Shown one piece after another: positions 33,189-42,590 of a stretch of DNA of 58,135 nucleotides. Each line of letters begins with the position of its first letter. Position 1 is the stretch's first letter. The notes beneath the pieces are model-generated. The model was not told the origin of the DNA. It saw nothing but the letters and a program-made list of their open reading frames with translations, and made no database searches. A program made the translations under genes and the position numbers. This DNA is from an uncultured Halorubrum sp. (lineage in GTDB: Archaea; Halobacteriota; Halobacteria; Halobacteriales; Haloferacaceae): the NCBI RefSeq assembly GCF_937146585.1, contig NZ_CAKZRO010000141.1, forward strand, positions 1 to 58,135, given 5' to 3'.

Positions 33189-33977
33189 TCAGTCGCGGCT
33201 CCGGCCGGCCGCGATCGGCGGGTCCTCGCGGCCGAGCCGCCCCGTCGCGGCCGCCCAGTCGCGGGCGAAACTCGCCAGCAGCGCCGCGAGCGCCAGCGCC
33301 GCGAACGCGGTGAGCGGCGACCCTTCGCCCGCCCCGCTCGGGACGAGCGCGAGCGCGACGACAGCGAACTGCGCGGTACCGACGAACGGGCGGATCCGGC
33401 TCGGCGGGAGCTCGTACACGGGCGTCCCGGCGCGTCGCCGCCGCCACAGCGACCCGGCGTAGGCGTACCAGACGCCGCCGGCGAGGAGGTACCACGCCGG
33501 GAGCGCCCCGAGCGCGACGGCGACCGCGGCCCCGACGAGGACGGCCAGCGCGTCCGTCGCGCCGTCGAGGCGAGCGCCGAGTACCGTCTCCCGGGTGCGG
33601 CGGGCGACCGCCCCGTCGACCGCGTCGAGGCCGACCGCGCCCGCGAACAGGGCGATCGGGACCCACGGGTGCGGCGGGGCGGCCGCCAGCGCGCCGGCGA
33701 GGACCGACGCGAGCCAGCCGCGGAACAGCGTGATCGCGTTCGCCGGGCCGAGCCGCGGTTCCGGGCGGTCGTCGCCGGGGCGGCGGTTCGCCGAGAGGTT
33801 GGTCCACGCGTACGCGGCCTGGTACGCGCCGGGCGCGGCCGCGGCGAGGACCCACGCGGTACCGAACGTGCGCCACAGCGCGGCGAGCCCGAGCGCGCCG
33901 AGCGTCGCCGCGCCGGCGAACCGGATCCGGAGCCGGGAGCGCGGAGACGCCACCGGCGGCGACTCGGAGTCGGCCAT
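33189..33977 (-). CDS. CDP-alcohol phosphatidyltransferase family protein
   Basis: Membrane enzyme that swaps CMP on a CDP-lipid for an alcohol head group. 262 residues. The motif D-x2-D-G-x2-A-R-x8-G-x3-D-x3-D is complete in LDAVDGAVARRTRETVLG followed by ARLDGATDA (about 116-142). About six helices are visible. It begins one base after the stop of the helicase gene, so both are likely on one mRNA. Which head group it adds is unknown; archaeal relatives make archaetidyl-glycerol, -serine or -inositol phosphate lipids. Confidence 0.83.
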   Translation of the reverse strand: MADSESPPVASPRSRLRIRFAGAATLGALGLAALWRTFGTAWVLAAAAPGAYQAAYAWTNLSANRRPGDDRPEPRLGPANAITLFRGWLASVLAGALAAAPPHPWVPIALFAGAVGLDAVDGAVARRTRETVLGARLDGATDALAVLVGAAVAVALGALPAWYLLAGGVWYAYAGSLWRRRRAGTPVYELPPSRIRPFVGTAQFAVVALALVPSGAGEGSPLTAFAALALAALLASFARDWAAATGRLGREDPPIAAGRSRD

Positions 33978-33978
33978 C

Positions 33979-36900
33979 TCAGTCGTCCTCCCGGTTCGGG
34001 GGCGGGTCGCGCTCCCCGTCTCCGCCGTCCTCGGGCGGGCCGCTCCCGTCGCTCCGGTCGCGGTCGGCGCCCCGCGGCTCCTCGCCGATCTCCTCCATGA
34101 CGCGGGCGTGGAACTCGCGCAGGACCGCGGACTCGTCGTCGGCGATGACCGTGTCGGAGTCGACGAGCGTCGCCAGCCCGAACGCGAGCGGGCTCGGCGA
34201 GTCGACGACGCGGTGTTCGACCGCGAGGTCGCCCGCCGCGATCCGGCCGACGACGTCGCGGATCCCCGCGACGTCCAGACGGTCCTCCAGCAGCTCGCGG
34301 TACGTCTCCTCCAACACGGCGAACTCCTCCAAGTCGGCCGCGAACGACAGCAGCATCTCGGCGGAGACCTGCTGTTCGGCCGCCGACTTCTCGTACCCCT
34401 TGTACCGCTTCAGGATGAGCAGCGCGCGCCCGGCGTCGATCCGGAAGTACCGCTGGAGCAGATCGGTCCCCTGGACGGCCTCGCGGAGGTCCTCGCGGAC
34501 CGTCTCCGGGTCGAGGTCGGCGAGGATCTGCGCCACGTCGACCTTGCGGTTCAGCGGGAGCGCGAGGCTGAACCCGCGGTCCGCGACCGCGACCGCGACG
34601 TTGGCGTCGGTCCGGTTCGCCACCGCCGCCGCGACGAGCCGCGAGAGGCCGTCGTTGAACCGCCGCCCGTACGTCGAGTGGACGTAGAAGCGGCGCTTGT
34701 ACTCGCTGCGGTCGAGCTCCTCCTCGACGACGAGGCGGTCGGGCGTCGAGACGGACTCGGGGCCGGCGTACTGGACCTGCTCGTCGTACATCCGGGCGAG
34801 CGCGCGGACGGCGTTCCCGTCGAGGGGGAACCCGCGGAGCCACGCGCGGACCGCCGCGGGACCGGCGCTCGGGTCGTCGCCGGCCAGCCGGTCGAGGAGA
34901 TCGGCCTGGAACGCCAACACCTCCCGGGCGAGGTCCGCGGACAGCGGGAGGCGCTCGGCGAACCACGAGGGAACTGTCGGGCGCTCGCTCGTCCGGTCGG
35001 CGTACACCTTCGAGCCGCGGCGGTAGCGGAACGCGAACCGCTCGCCGCCCAGCGCGAACACGTCGCCCGACTCCAGCGTGTCGAGGTACGACTCGTCCAG
35101 CGTGCCGACCCACTCGTCGTTCCGCGTGAACACGTCGCAGGTGAACGAGTCGGGGATCGTCCCCACGTTCGTCATGTAGATGACGCGCGCGAGCCGCCCG
35201 CGCTTCCCGACGAGCGTCTCGCCGACCGGGAACTCGGCGTGGTGGTGCTCGCCGTCGGGCGGGTCGTTGCCGTCGCGCCACACCTTCGGGTAGACGTTCT
35301 TCTCCTCCAACCCGTCGTAGTCGCCGGTGAGGTACCTGAACAGCCGCTCGTACGCCTCGTCGTCGAAGCCGCGGTACGGGTGCGCGCGGCGCAGGACCTC
35401 CCGGATCTCGCGGTCGGGACGGATCCGGTTGATGGCCATCCCGTAGACGTGTTGCGCGGCCACGTCGTACGCCCCCTCGGGCGGGAACACCCGGTCGACG
35501 AACCCGTCCTCGGCGCGCGCGAGCAGCGTCGCGCACTCGATCAGCTCGTCGCGGTCCAGGGCGAACACCCGGCCCTCGACTGTCTCGCCCGGGCTGTGGC
35601 CAGCGCGGCCGACGCGCTGGAGCAGCGCCGCGACCGACTTCGGCGAGCCGACCTGGACGACCAGATCGAGGTGCGGCATGTCGATGCCGAGCTCGAGGCT
35701 CGTCGAGGTGGTGACCACGTCGAGCTCGCCCGACTTCAGCCCCTCCTCGACGCGCGTCCGCTGCGCCTCGCCGAGGCTCCCGTGGTGGACGCCCGAGTCC
35801 GACTCGTCGTAGCCGAACCGCTGGCGGAGCTCCTGGAGCGTGCGCTCGGCCCCCGACCGGGAGTTGGTGAACACGAGCGTGTTCTCGTGGCCCTCGACGA
35901 GGTCGTGAAGCGACTCGTAGAAGCGGTCGGTCACCGTCGAGCGCGGCGTGTGGACGAGGTCGGCCGCGGGCGTCCGGAGTTCGAGGTCGAACTCGCGGGC
36001 GAACCGGGCGTCGACCACCTCGCAGGGCCGCGTCTCGAACCCCTCGAACTCGCCGACCGCGCCCGCGGCGCGCTCGCGCCCCACGAGGAACGAGGCGATC
36101 CCGTCGAGCGGCTCGACGGTCGCCGAGCAGCCGATCCGGGTGATATCGCCGGGCGCGTGCGGCTCCGGACCGTTGCCCGCGTCGTCCGCGTCAGGACCCT
36201 CGTTGCGCGTCAGCTCTGTCAGCCGCTCCAACGACACCGAGAGGTGCGTGCCGCGCTTGTTCGCCGCCAGCGAGTGGATCTCGTCGACGATCACGTACTC
36301 GACGGTGCGGAGCTTCTCCTTGAACTTCGGCGAGTTGAGCAGGATCGCCAGCGTCTCGGGCGTGGTGTTGAGGACGTGCGGCGTCTCCGAGAGCATCGCC
36401 TGCCGGTCCGCCTTCGAGGTGTCGCCGTGGCGGATCGCCTGCCTGACGCCGGGGTCGTAGGCGTCGCCCAGGGCCGCCTCGGCGTCCCCTTCCGCGTCGT
36501 GGGGCGCGCTCTCCGCCTCCGCGGCGGCGACCGCCTCGCCGATCCCGTTGAGCGGGGTCTCGAGGTTGCGCTCGATGTCGTTCGCGAGCGACTTCAGCGG
36601 CGAGACGTAGAGGCAGTAGACGGAGTTCTCCAGCTCGCCGTCGCGGTCGCGGGCGAAGAGGTCGTCGAGGACCGCGAGGAACGAGGCGAGCGTCTTCCCG
36701 CTGCCGGTCGGCGCCGCGACGAGGCAGTTCCGGCCGCCGTCGACGTGGGGGATCGCCTCGCGCTGCGGCGGCGTGAAGAAGCCGCCGTTCTCGCCGACGT
36801 ACGCGCCGAACCGCTCGACCCACCAGCGCCGGACCGGCGGCGAGAGCCGAGCGAGGACGTCGGCGTCCGCGATCGGGACCGTCTCTGGGTCGAACTCGGG

Positions 36901-36984
36901 GGCCTCGATCGCGCCCCGATCGATCGCGTCCCGGAGGAGCGCCCGCGCGGCGGCCTCCTCGCCGCGGTCCGTGGTCTCGCTCAC
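33979..36984 (-). CDS. Lhr-type superfamily 2 DEAD/DEAH helicase
   Basis: An ATP-dependent nucleic-acid helicase, about 1001 residues. Walker A APTGSGKT (about 81-88), DEIH box in VIVDEIHSLAANKRGTH, SAT motif III, VFTNSRSGAERTL, TSTSLELGID (motif V) and QRVGRAGHSPGE (motif VI) are in order, followed by the Lhr-type winged-helix/beta region and a long C-terminal domain. I start at GTG 36984 (SETTDRGEE), because the frame further upstream to 37161 runs through a 39-base tandem repeat and has non-coding composition. The C-terminal 30 or so residues are charged. DNA repair is the usual suggestion for Lhr proteins. Confidence 0.85.
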   Translation of the reverse strand: MSETTDRGEEAAARALLRDAIDRGAIEAPEFDPETVPIADADVLARLSPPVRRWWVERFGAYVGENGGFFTPPQREAIPHVDGGRNCLVAAPTGSGKTLASFLAVLDDLFARDRDGELENSVYCLYVSPLKSLANDIERNLETPLNGIGEAVAAAEAESAPHDAEGDAEAALGDAYDPGVRQAIRHGDTSKADRQAMLSETPHVLNTTPETLAILLNSPKFKEKLRTVEYVIVDEIHSLAANKRGTHLSVSLERLTELTRNEGPDADDAGNGPEPHAPGDITRIGCSATVEPLDGIASFLVGRERAAGAVGEFEGFETRPCEVVDARFAREFDLELRTPAADLVHTPRSTVTDRFYESLHDLVEGHENTLVFTNSRSGAERTLQELRQRFGYDESDSGVHHGSLGEAQRTRVEEGLKSGELDVVTTSTSLELGIDMPHLDLVVQVGSPKSVAALLQRVGRAGHSPGETVEGRVFALDRDELIECATLLARAEDGFVDRVFPPEGAYDVAAQHVYGMAINRIRPDREIREVLRRAHPYRGFDDEAYERLFRYLTGDYDGLEEKNVYPKVWRDGNDPPDGEHHHAEFPVGETLVGKRGRLARVIYMTNVGTIPDSFTCDVFTRNDEWVGTLDESYLDTLESGDVFALGGERFAFRYRRGSKVYADRTSERPTVPSWFAERLPLSADLAREVLAFQADLLDRLAGDDPSAGPAAVRAWLRGFPLDGNAVRALARMYDEQVQYAGPESVSTPDRLVVEEELDRSEYKRRFYVHSTYGRRFNDGLSRLVAAAVANRTDANVAVAVADRGFSLALPLNRKVDVAQILADLDPETVREDLREAVQGTDLLQRYFRIDAGRALLILKRYKGYEKSAAEQQVSAEMLLSFAADLEEFAVLEETYRELLEDRLDVAGIRDVVGRIAAGDLAVEHRVVDSPSPLAFGLATLVDSDTVIADDESAVLREFHARVMEEIGEEPRGADRDRSDGSGPPEDGGDGERDPPPNREDD

Positions 36985-37020
36985 GAACTCTACGAGGGCT
37001 CGGGCAGGGAAATCGGTTGC

Positions 37021-37132
37021 GTCGGCCCCGCGGAACTTCGCGCGACCGACCCGTCGTCCGTCGGCCCCGCGGAACTTCGCGCGACCGACCCGTCGTCCGT
37101 CGGCCCCGCGGAACTTCGCGCGACCGACCCGT
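37021..37132. repeat. tandem repeat, 39-base unit, about 2.9 copies
   Basis: Units at 37021-37059 and 37060-37098 are identical; a third copy (37099-37132) is identical for 34 bases and then runs into the TATA-like box of the next gene. The unit is a multiple of three, so frames on both strands stay open through it. It fills most of the gap between the helicase and the Cmk-like gene. Confidence 0.95.
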
Positions 37133-37137
37133 TTATC
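37132..37137 (+). promoter_or_regulatory. TATA box of the cytidylate-kinase-like gene
   Basis: TTTATC centred about 29 bases before ATG 37164, exactly at the end of the third repeat copy. Confidence 0.5.
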
Positions 37138-37163
37138 CCCCGCGCTTTCGTGTCGCCACACGC

Positions 37164-37778
37164 ATGAGCGGCACCTCGCCGGAGCCCGACCGAGGGATCG
37201 ACCGCAACCTGTTCGTCACCGTCTCGGGGCCGCCGGGGTGCGGGGCCACGACCCTCGTCGAGGGGATCGCCGAATCGCTCGACTGCGGCTACGTCTCCGG
37301 GGGGGAGCTGTTCCGCGAGATCGCCGCCGAGCGCGACATGAGCCTCTCGCAGCTCATCGCCGAGACCGGCGAGTCCGAGGAGATCGACCGCGCGCTCGAC
37401 GAGCGGCTCCGCCGCATCGCCGAGAAGTGGGGGACCGCCAACAAGGCGTTCGTGCTGGAGTCGCGGCTGGCGGGCTGGATCGCCGGCAACCGCGCCGACA
37501 TCCGGATCTGGCTCGACGCGCCGGACGAGGTCCGCGCGGACCGCACGGTCGACCGCGAGGAGATGACCTCCGAGATGCAGGTCCGCGAGGTGATCGAAGA
37601 GCAGCGCTACAAGTCCTACTACGGGATCGACCTGTCGGACCGCTCCATCTACGACCTGGTCATCAACACGGGGCGGTGGGACGCCGAGGCGACGCTCGAC
37701 CTCGCGCTCACCGGGATCGAGCGCTACGACGTCGACGACGACGAGGGCGCGTTCGACACGCCCGACTTCGAGATCTGA
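37164..37778 (+). CDS. cytidylate-kinase-like protein with altered P-loop
   Basis: 204 residues. The fold matches archaeal CMP kinase: a P-loop after the first strand, CGYVSGGELFREIAAERDMS, then FVLESRLAGWIAGNRADIRI and YKSYYGIDLSD. The P-loop reads GPPGCGATT where GPPGSGKT/S is expected, so the phosphate-binding lysine is alanine. It may be an inactive or repurposed paralogue; the true cmk normally lies in a ribosomal-protein neighbourhood. The acidic tail (about 190-204) is haloarchaeal. It probably has a leaderless transcript. Confidence 0.75.
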   Translation: MSGTSPEPDRGIDRNLFVTVSGPPGCGATTLVEGIAESLDCGYVSGGELFREIAAERDMSLSQLIAETGESEEIDRALDERLRRIAEKWGTANKAFVLESRLAGWIAGNRADIRIWLDAPDEVRADRTVDREEMTSEMQVREVIEEQRYKSYYGIDLSDRSIYDLVINTGRWDAEATLDLALTGIERYDVDDDEGAFDTPDFEI

Positions 37779-37808
37779 GCGGCCGCGACCGACGGCCGGT
37801 CGCCGCCG

Positions 37809-38804
37809 TCAGAACCGGAAGACGGCGCTGAAGTGGTTGACGTGCCAGGGCCCCGGGTAGACGCCCCACACCTGGTCGTCGTAGTGGAACGCGCCGACGA
37901 AGTGGATCTCGTCCTCCTCGCGCAGGTCGTTGGCGACCTCGCTCAGGCGACTGGCGCTCTGCTCGTAGTCGTCCGCCTCGCCGACGAACGGGTACCCCGG
38001 CTCTTCGAACCCCGGGATCCCGGTCAGCGCTCCTCCCTCGTTGAAAACGCGGATGCCGCCGTCGCCGCTCTCGTCGACGACGAAGTCGTTCTCCGAGTCG
38101 CCGTCGTCGCCGGACTTCTGCCCGAGGTTGTGGAACCCGACCAGCCCGTTCCCCGCCGGCGTGACGAACGGGTCCTCCGGGCCGAGCTCGCTGTCGTCCG
38201 CGAGCGCCGCGAACTTGACGACCCAGATCGTGTACTGGCCGTTCGGCAGGGCGCCGCGGACGTTGATGTTGACGCGCGTCCCCGTAGCTCCGCCCTTGCC
38301 GTTCCCGTTAGAACCCCCGGCGGGTTTGACGCCCCCGACCGTCGCCGTGCCGCCGACGTCGCTGTACTCGCCCCACGTCACCGGGACCCAGGGCTCGTCG
38401 TAGCCGGCGTCGCGGTCGTACCCTTCCGGCGGGCGGACGACCTGGTGTTTCCCGTCGTTCAGCGGGCGGCCGAGCGTCGAGTCGTACTCGTCGCTCCCCT
38501 CGATGATCTCGTCGAGCGGGATGGACACCGGACCGGGGTCGAACAGCTCCGTGGCCGGGGCGAACGGCGCCGTCTCTCCCGCCGCGTCCGTAATGAAGTT
38601 CGGGTTCGTCAGGACGTTGATCTCCGCGCTGGCGTCGGGCCCGTTCCCGTTTCCGCCCCCGTTTCCGTCGGCTCCCTTCGCGCTCGCGGTCGCGCTCGAC
38701 ACCCCGGCGAACCCGGCGACGCCGAGGAACCGCAGCGCGCCGCGCCGCGGCATCCCGCCCGTCGGTCCGTCGCTCTCCGCCTCCGTGCGCTTCTCACCGT
38801 TCAT
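37809..38804 (-). CDS. secreted Tat-substrate protein of unknown function
   Basis: 331 residues. A twin-arginine signal is visible: PRRGALRFLGVAGFAG (about 19-34) after an acidic start, followed by Ala-rich cleavage-type sequence ending ASA. A Gly/Asn/Asp-rich linker (about 44-60) leads to a globular part with regions such as GQYTIWVVKFAALADDS and HFVGAFHYDDQVWGVYPGP. No cysteine lipobox is visible, so it is probably released or surface bound. I do not recognise the fold; the His/Trp/Tyr-rich C-terminus recalls extracellular beta-sandwich proteins. Confidence 0.65.
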   Translation of the reverse strand: MNGEKRTEAESDGPTGGMPRRGALRFLGVAGFAGVSSATASAKGADGNGGGNGNGPDASAEINVLTNPNFITDAAGETAPFAPATELFDPGPVSIPLDEIIEGSDEYDSTLGRPLNDGKHQVVRPPEGYDRDAGYDEPWVPVTWGEYSDVGGTATVGGVKPAGGSNGNGKGGATGTRVNINVRGALPNGQYTIWVVKFAALADDSELGPEDPFVTPAGNGLVGFHNLGQKSGDDGDSENDFVVDESGDGGIRVFNEGGALTGIPGFEEPGYPFVGEADDYEQSASRLSEVANDLREEDEIHFVGAFHYDDQVWGVYPGPWHVNHFSAVFRF

Positions 38805-38941
38805 GTCGAATCACCAACCACAGTCGGAACTGGCGGGGCGCGGCCGTCTTAGACCTGGCTCGGTCGTGTATCGGTACCGAACGATAGCAAAGGATTATTT
38901 TGCCGGGTTCTTCCGGTCCGCGCGCTCGGAGCGGCCCGACC

Positions 38942-39412
38942 TCACCGAGAGAGCCCTTCGACGCGGCGCAGCTCGCCCCGCACGCCGCCCGGCGTCGCGT
39001 ACGGGCCGCCGCTCACCCGGTGGTCGGGGAGCAGGACGGGGACCGGATTGTCGGCGAGCGCGCCGGTGACGGTCTCTAAGTCGTCCGCGTCGTCGGGGTC
39101 GAACCCGGCGAGCCGCGCGAGCCGGCTCACGGAGACCTCCTCGCCGTAGGGGACGCTCCGGAGGGCCTCCAGCACCTCCCGCTGGTCAGTCGGCACGGTG
39201 AGGCCGAGCGCCACCTCGGCGAACTCGTCGCGCTCGCCGTCGAGGTACACGTCGATCCTGTCCAGCAGTTCGTGGTCGCCGTCGGCGTCGCTCGGCGGTT
39301 CGGCGGGGAACGACAGCGAGATCACGCGGCCGCCGGCGAACCCCACTTGGACGGTCCGGTCGATCTCGTCGAACTCCCGGGCGAAGACGCCGGACGTGCC
39401 GGCCATACTCAT
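38942..39412 (-). CDS. MGMT-family protein lacking the acceptor cysteine (alkyltransferase-like)
   Basis: About 156 residues. The C-terminal half has the O6-alkylguanine transferase pattern: REVLEALRSVPYGEEVSVSRL (helix-turn-helix) and NPVPVLLPDHRV, where active enzymes have PCHRV. The alkyl-accepting Cys is therefore Asp, so it cannot repair by self-alkylation. It may recognise damaged DNA as ATL proteins do, though those carry Trp at this site. The N-terminus is a beta-rich half of its own. I use ATG 39412 because it is 27 bases from a TATA-like box; ATG 39421 and 39406 are alternatives. Confidence 0.75.
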   Translation of the reverse strand: MSMAGTSGVFAREFDEIDRTVQVGFAGGRVISLSFPAEPPSDADGDHELLDRIDVYLDGERDEFAEVALGLTVPTDQREVLEALRSVPYGEEVSVSRLARLAGFDPDDADDLETVTGALADNPVPVLLPDHRVSGGPYATPGGVRGELRRVEGLSR

Positions 39413-39435
39413 ACCCTTCATTGGGCGGGTGGTTC

Positions 39436-39443
39436 ACTTAAAA
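39436..39443 (-). promoter_or_regulatory. TATA-like box of the MGMT-like gene
   Basis: TTTTAAGT on the minus strand, centred 27-28 bases upstream of ATG 39412. Confidence 0.5.
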
Positions 39444-39510
39444 CATCTCCCGCGAGCGCGGCTCGCGTCGCCGCTCTGTGGGCGCGTGAGGCGACCCGAT
39501 CCCCCGCAAG

Positions 39511-39518
39511 TCTTATGA
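39511..39518 (+). promoter_or_regulatory. candidate TATA box of trpCBA
   Basis: TCTTATGA centred about 30 bases before ATG 39545, in an AT-rich run of about 35 bases. Confidence 0.4.
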
Positions 39519-39544
39519 ACAGATACGTACATTAGTGTATAGTA

Positions 39545-40369
39545 ATGGACGATCCAGACGAGCTGGCGCCGGCGGTCAGATCGATCCTGTCCGCCGCCCG
39601 GGACCGCGCCGACGCGAGGGCGGGGGCGACCGTCTCGGTCGCCCCGCGCGACCTCTCGGCCGCGTTCGAGCGGGCGGCGGCGGACGGGCGCGTGCCGCTG
39701 ATCGCCGAGGTGAAACCGACGAGCCCGACCACCGAGGGGGCCCGCGAGGACGACCCGGTCGCGCTCGCCGAGGGGATGGTCGCCGGCGGGGCGGCCGCCC
39801 TGAGCGTGCTCACCGAGCCCGAGCACTTCGGCGGGAGCGTCGAGACCCTCGAACGCGTGCGCGACGCGGTCGACGTGCCGGTGCTCCGGAAGGACTTCGT
39901 CGTCGAGGAGGCGCAGTTGGACGCCGCCGAGAGCGACGTCGTCCTGCTCATCGCCCGGTTCGTCGGCGACGACCTCGCCGGCCTCTTGGCGGCCGCCCGC
40001 GAGCGCGGCTTCCAGGTCCTCGTGGAGGTCCACGACCGGGCGGAGCTGGAGCGCGCCGTCGACGCGGGCGCGACGACGATCGGCGTGAACAACCGCGACC
40101 TCGCGGAGCTCGTCGTCGACCTCGGAACCTTCGAGTCCGTGGCGCCCCACGTCCCTGACGACGTGACGCTGATCGCCGAGAGCGGCATCGGGGCGCCCGC
40201 GGACGTCCGCCGGATGCGGGCGGCGGGCGCCGACGCCCTGCTCGTCGGCAGCGCGATCATGGACGGCGACGTCGAGGCGAACACCCGCGACCTGGTGCGG
40301 GCGGAGGCGGGAGACGGCGGCGCGAGCGGCGAAAGCGATACCACCGACGCGACGGAGACACCCACATGA
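39545..40369 (+). CDS. trpC: indole-3-glycerol-phosphate synthase
   Basis: Closes the indole ring in tryptophan synthesis. 274 residues, TIM barrel. [14 protein letters not shown] (phosphate and catalytic Lys strand), [27 protein letters not shown] and LIAESGI appear in order. A disordered acidic tail of about 25 residues follows the barrel. The first gene of trpC-trpB-trpA; it overlaps trpB by 4 bases (ATGA). Confidence 0.95.
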   Translation: MDDPDELAPAVRSILSAARDRADARAGATVSVAPRDLSAAFERAAADGRVPLIAEVKPTSPTTEGAREDDPVALAEGMVAGGAAALSVLTEPEHFGGSVETLERVRDAVDVPVLRKDFVVEEAQLDAAESDVVLLIARFVGDDLAGLLAAARERGFQVLVEVHDRAELERAVDAGATTIGVNNRDLAELVVDLGTFESVAPHVPDDVTLIAESGIGAPADVRRMRAAGADALLVGSAIMDGDVEANTRDLVRAEAGDGGASGESDTTDATETPT

Positions 40370-41664
40370 GCGAGACCGACACGCGGACGACGGAGGAGAT
40401 GAGTCGACGCCCCGGCCGCGAGCGCGGCCGCGACGACGGGAAGTTCGGCCGCTACGGCGGCCAGTACGTCCCGGAGGCGCTGATGCCCGCGATCGAGGAG
40501 CTGGCCGACGCCTACGAGCGCTACGTCCTCGACAACGAGGACGGCTTCGTGGACGAGTTCCGGGAGCGCCTCGCCGACTTCGGCGGGCGGCCGACGCCGC
40601 TCCAGCGGGCGGACCGGCTCTCGGAGCGCTACGACACGGAGGTGTACCTCAAGCGAGAGGACCTGCTCCACGGCGGCGCGCACAAGCTGAACAACGCGCT
40701 CGGGCAGGTCCTCTTGGCGAAGTACATGGGCAAAGAGCGCATCATCGCGGAGACCGGCGCGGGGCAGCACGGCACCGCGACCGCGATGGCGGCGGCGCAC
40801 CTGGACATGCCCTGTACGATCTACATGGGGGAGCGCGACATCAACCGCCAACGTCCCAACGTCTTCCGGATGAAGCTGAACGGCTCCGAGGTGAAGCCGG
40901 TCACGACCGGCCGCGGCACCCTCAAGGAGGCCATCTCCGAGACGATGCGCGACTGGGCGGAGACGGTCGAGGACACCCACTACGTGATCGGGTCCATCGT
41001 CGGCCCGCACCCCTTCCCGGTGATGGTCCGCGACTTCCAGGCGATCATCTCCGAGGAGGCCCGCGAGCAGACGATCGAGCAGACGGGCGGGCTCCCGACC
41101 GACGTGGTCGCCTGCGCGGGCGGCGGGTCGAACACCATGGGCACGTTCGCCGACTTCGTCGACGACGAGTCCGTCGCGCTCCGCGCGGTCGAGGCCGGCG
41201 GCTCCACGCTGGACGTCGACGAGGAGGCGGGCGTCGCGCCGAACTCCGCGTCGCTGTACACCGGCGACGAGGGCGTCCTCCACGGGGCGCGGACGAAGCT
41301 GCTCCAGGACTCCGACGGGCAGATCATGGAGAGCCACTCCATCTCCTCCGGCCTCGACTACGCCGGCGTCGGCCCGGAGCTCGCGTACCTCGTCGACGAG
41401 GGTCGCGTCGACCCGGTCGCCGTCGACGACGACGCCGCGCTGGAGGGGTTCCACCGCCTCTCGAACACGGAGGGGATCATCCCGGCGCTGGAGACGGCGC
41501 ACGCGTTCGGCTACCTCGAGGAGCACCACGAGGAGCTTGGCGACCGCGTCGTCGTCAACGTCTCCGGGCGCGGCGACAAGGACCTCGACGCAGCCATCGA
41601 GGAGACCGACCAGCGGGACGTGGCGAACGCGCCCGACATGTCGATGTTCACGGGGGGAATGTAG
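40366..41664 (+). CDS. trpB: tryptophan synthase beta subunit
   Basis: Condenses indole with serine using pyridoxal phosphate. 432 residues. K107 in [15 protein letters not shown] forms the PLP Schiff base; [12 protein letters not shown] and [10 protein letters not shown] are the substrate and phosphate-binding loops. A polar N-terminal extension of about 25 residues precedes [12 protein letters not shown]. The length and the extension are as expected for the TrpB1 type that pairs with TrpA. Its stop codon abuts the trpA ATG. Confidence 0.95.
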   Translation: MSETDTRTTEEMSRRPGRERGRDDGKFGRYGGQYVPEALMPAIEELADAYERYVLDNEDGFVDEFRERLADFGGRPTPLQRADRLSERYDTEVYLKREDLLHGGAHKLNNALGQVLLAKYMGKERIIAETGAGQHGTATAMAAAHLDMPCTIYMGERDINRQRPNVFRMKLNGSEVKPVTTGRGTLKEAISETMRDWAETVEDTHYVIGSIVGPHPFPVMVRDFQAIISEEAREQTIEQTGGLPTDVVACAGGGSNTMGTFADFVDDESVALRAVEAGGSTLDVDEEAGVAPNSASLYTGDEGVLHGARTKLLQDSDGQIMESHSISSGLDYAGVGPELAYLVDEGRVDPVAVDDDAALEGFHRLSNTEGIIPALETAHAFGYLEEHHEELGDRVVVNVSGRGDKDLDAAIEETDQRDVANAPDMSMFTGGM

Positions 41665-42510
41665 ATGGCGAACTCCGAGGCCGTCGCCGCCGCGTTCGAC
41701 GACGGCCCCGCCTACGTGCCGTACCTCGTCGTCGGCGACCCGGACTACGAGTCGTCGAAGGCGTACGTCGAGGCGCTCGACCGCGGCGGGGCCGACGTGA
41801 TCGAGCTCGGGCTCCCGTTCTCCGAGCCGATCGCCGAGGGGTCGACGATACAGGAGGCGCTCGTCCGGTCGCTCGACGCGGGGATGACGCCCACTCGCTT
41901 CTTCGAGTTCGCGGAGGAGCTCGACGTCGACGCCGCGCTGGTGTGTATGACGTACTACAATCTCATCTACCAGTACGGCGAGGGCGAGGGGCCGCGCCCC
42001 TTCGTCGAGCGCGCCGCGGCGGCCGGCATCCAAGGGCTCGTCGTCCCGGACCTGCCGGCCGAGGAGGCGGACCCCCTGCGCGAGGCGTGCGACGACCTCG
42101 GGCTCGACCTCGTCTTCATCGTCGCGCCGACGACGCGCGACGACCGTCTCGACCGCCTCATGGAGCGCGTGTCGGGGTACGTGTACGTCCAGGCCCGGCT
42201 GGGGACGACCGGGGCGCGCGACGACGTCTCGGACCAGACCACGCAGAGCCTCGACCGGCTCCGCGAGTACGACGTGCCGAAGGCGGTCGGGTTCGGCATC
42301 TCGACCGGCGAGCACGCCGAGCGCATCGTCGCGGGCGGCGCCGACGGGATCATCGTCGGCTCGGCGCTCGTCGACATCGTCGCCGAGGGGGTCGCGGAGG
42401 ACCGCTCGTCCGCGGAAGTCGCGGACCGACTGGAGGCGCTCTCCCGCGAGCTGAAAGCGGGCGCGGAGCGCGGGCACCGCTCGCGGACCGAGCCCGTCGA
42501 GTCCGCCTGA
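41665..42510 (+). CDS. trpA: tryptophan synthase alpha subunit
   Basis: Cleaves indole-3-glycerol phosphate to indole, which tunnels to TrpB. 281 residues. The catalytic Glu is E47 in [15 protein letters not shown]; the partner acid that is Asp60 in enterobacterial TrpA is Glu58 here (IAEG), a conservative change I believe is common in haloarchaea. [11 protein letters not shown] and [11 protein letters not shown] are also typical. The ATG directly follows the trpB stop. Confidence 0.94.
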   Translation: MANSEAVAAAFDDGPAYVPYLVVGDPDYESSKAYVEALDRGGADVIELGLPFSEPIAEGSTIQEALVRSLDAGMTPTRFFEFAEELDVDAALVCMTYYNLIYQYGEGEGPRPFVERAAAAGIQGLVVPDLPAEEADPLREACDDLGLDLVFIVAPTTRDDRLDRLMERVSGYVYVQARLGTTGARDDVSDQTTQSLDRLREYDVPKAVGFGISTGEHAERIVAGGADGIIVGSALVDIVAEGVAEDRSSAEVADRLEALSRELKAGAERGHRSRTEPVESA

Positions 42511-42590
42511 GCCGAAACGATCCAATACGTCCCCGAACGAAACCGACTTACCTCCGATTGCCACACTCTCACACAACGACCCACCCCACC

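Noticed and set aside
37021..37132. Repeats as a CRISPR array
   Set aside because: The units are directly tandem with no unique spacers and there is no cas gene nearby.
33595..37167. 1190-codon open frame on the plus strand
   Set aside because: It is antisense to the helicase gene, with the Arg/Val/Glu-rich composition of a GC-driven shadow frame and no domain motifs.
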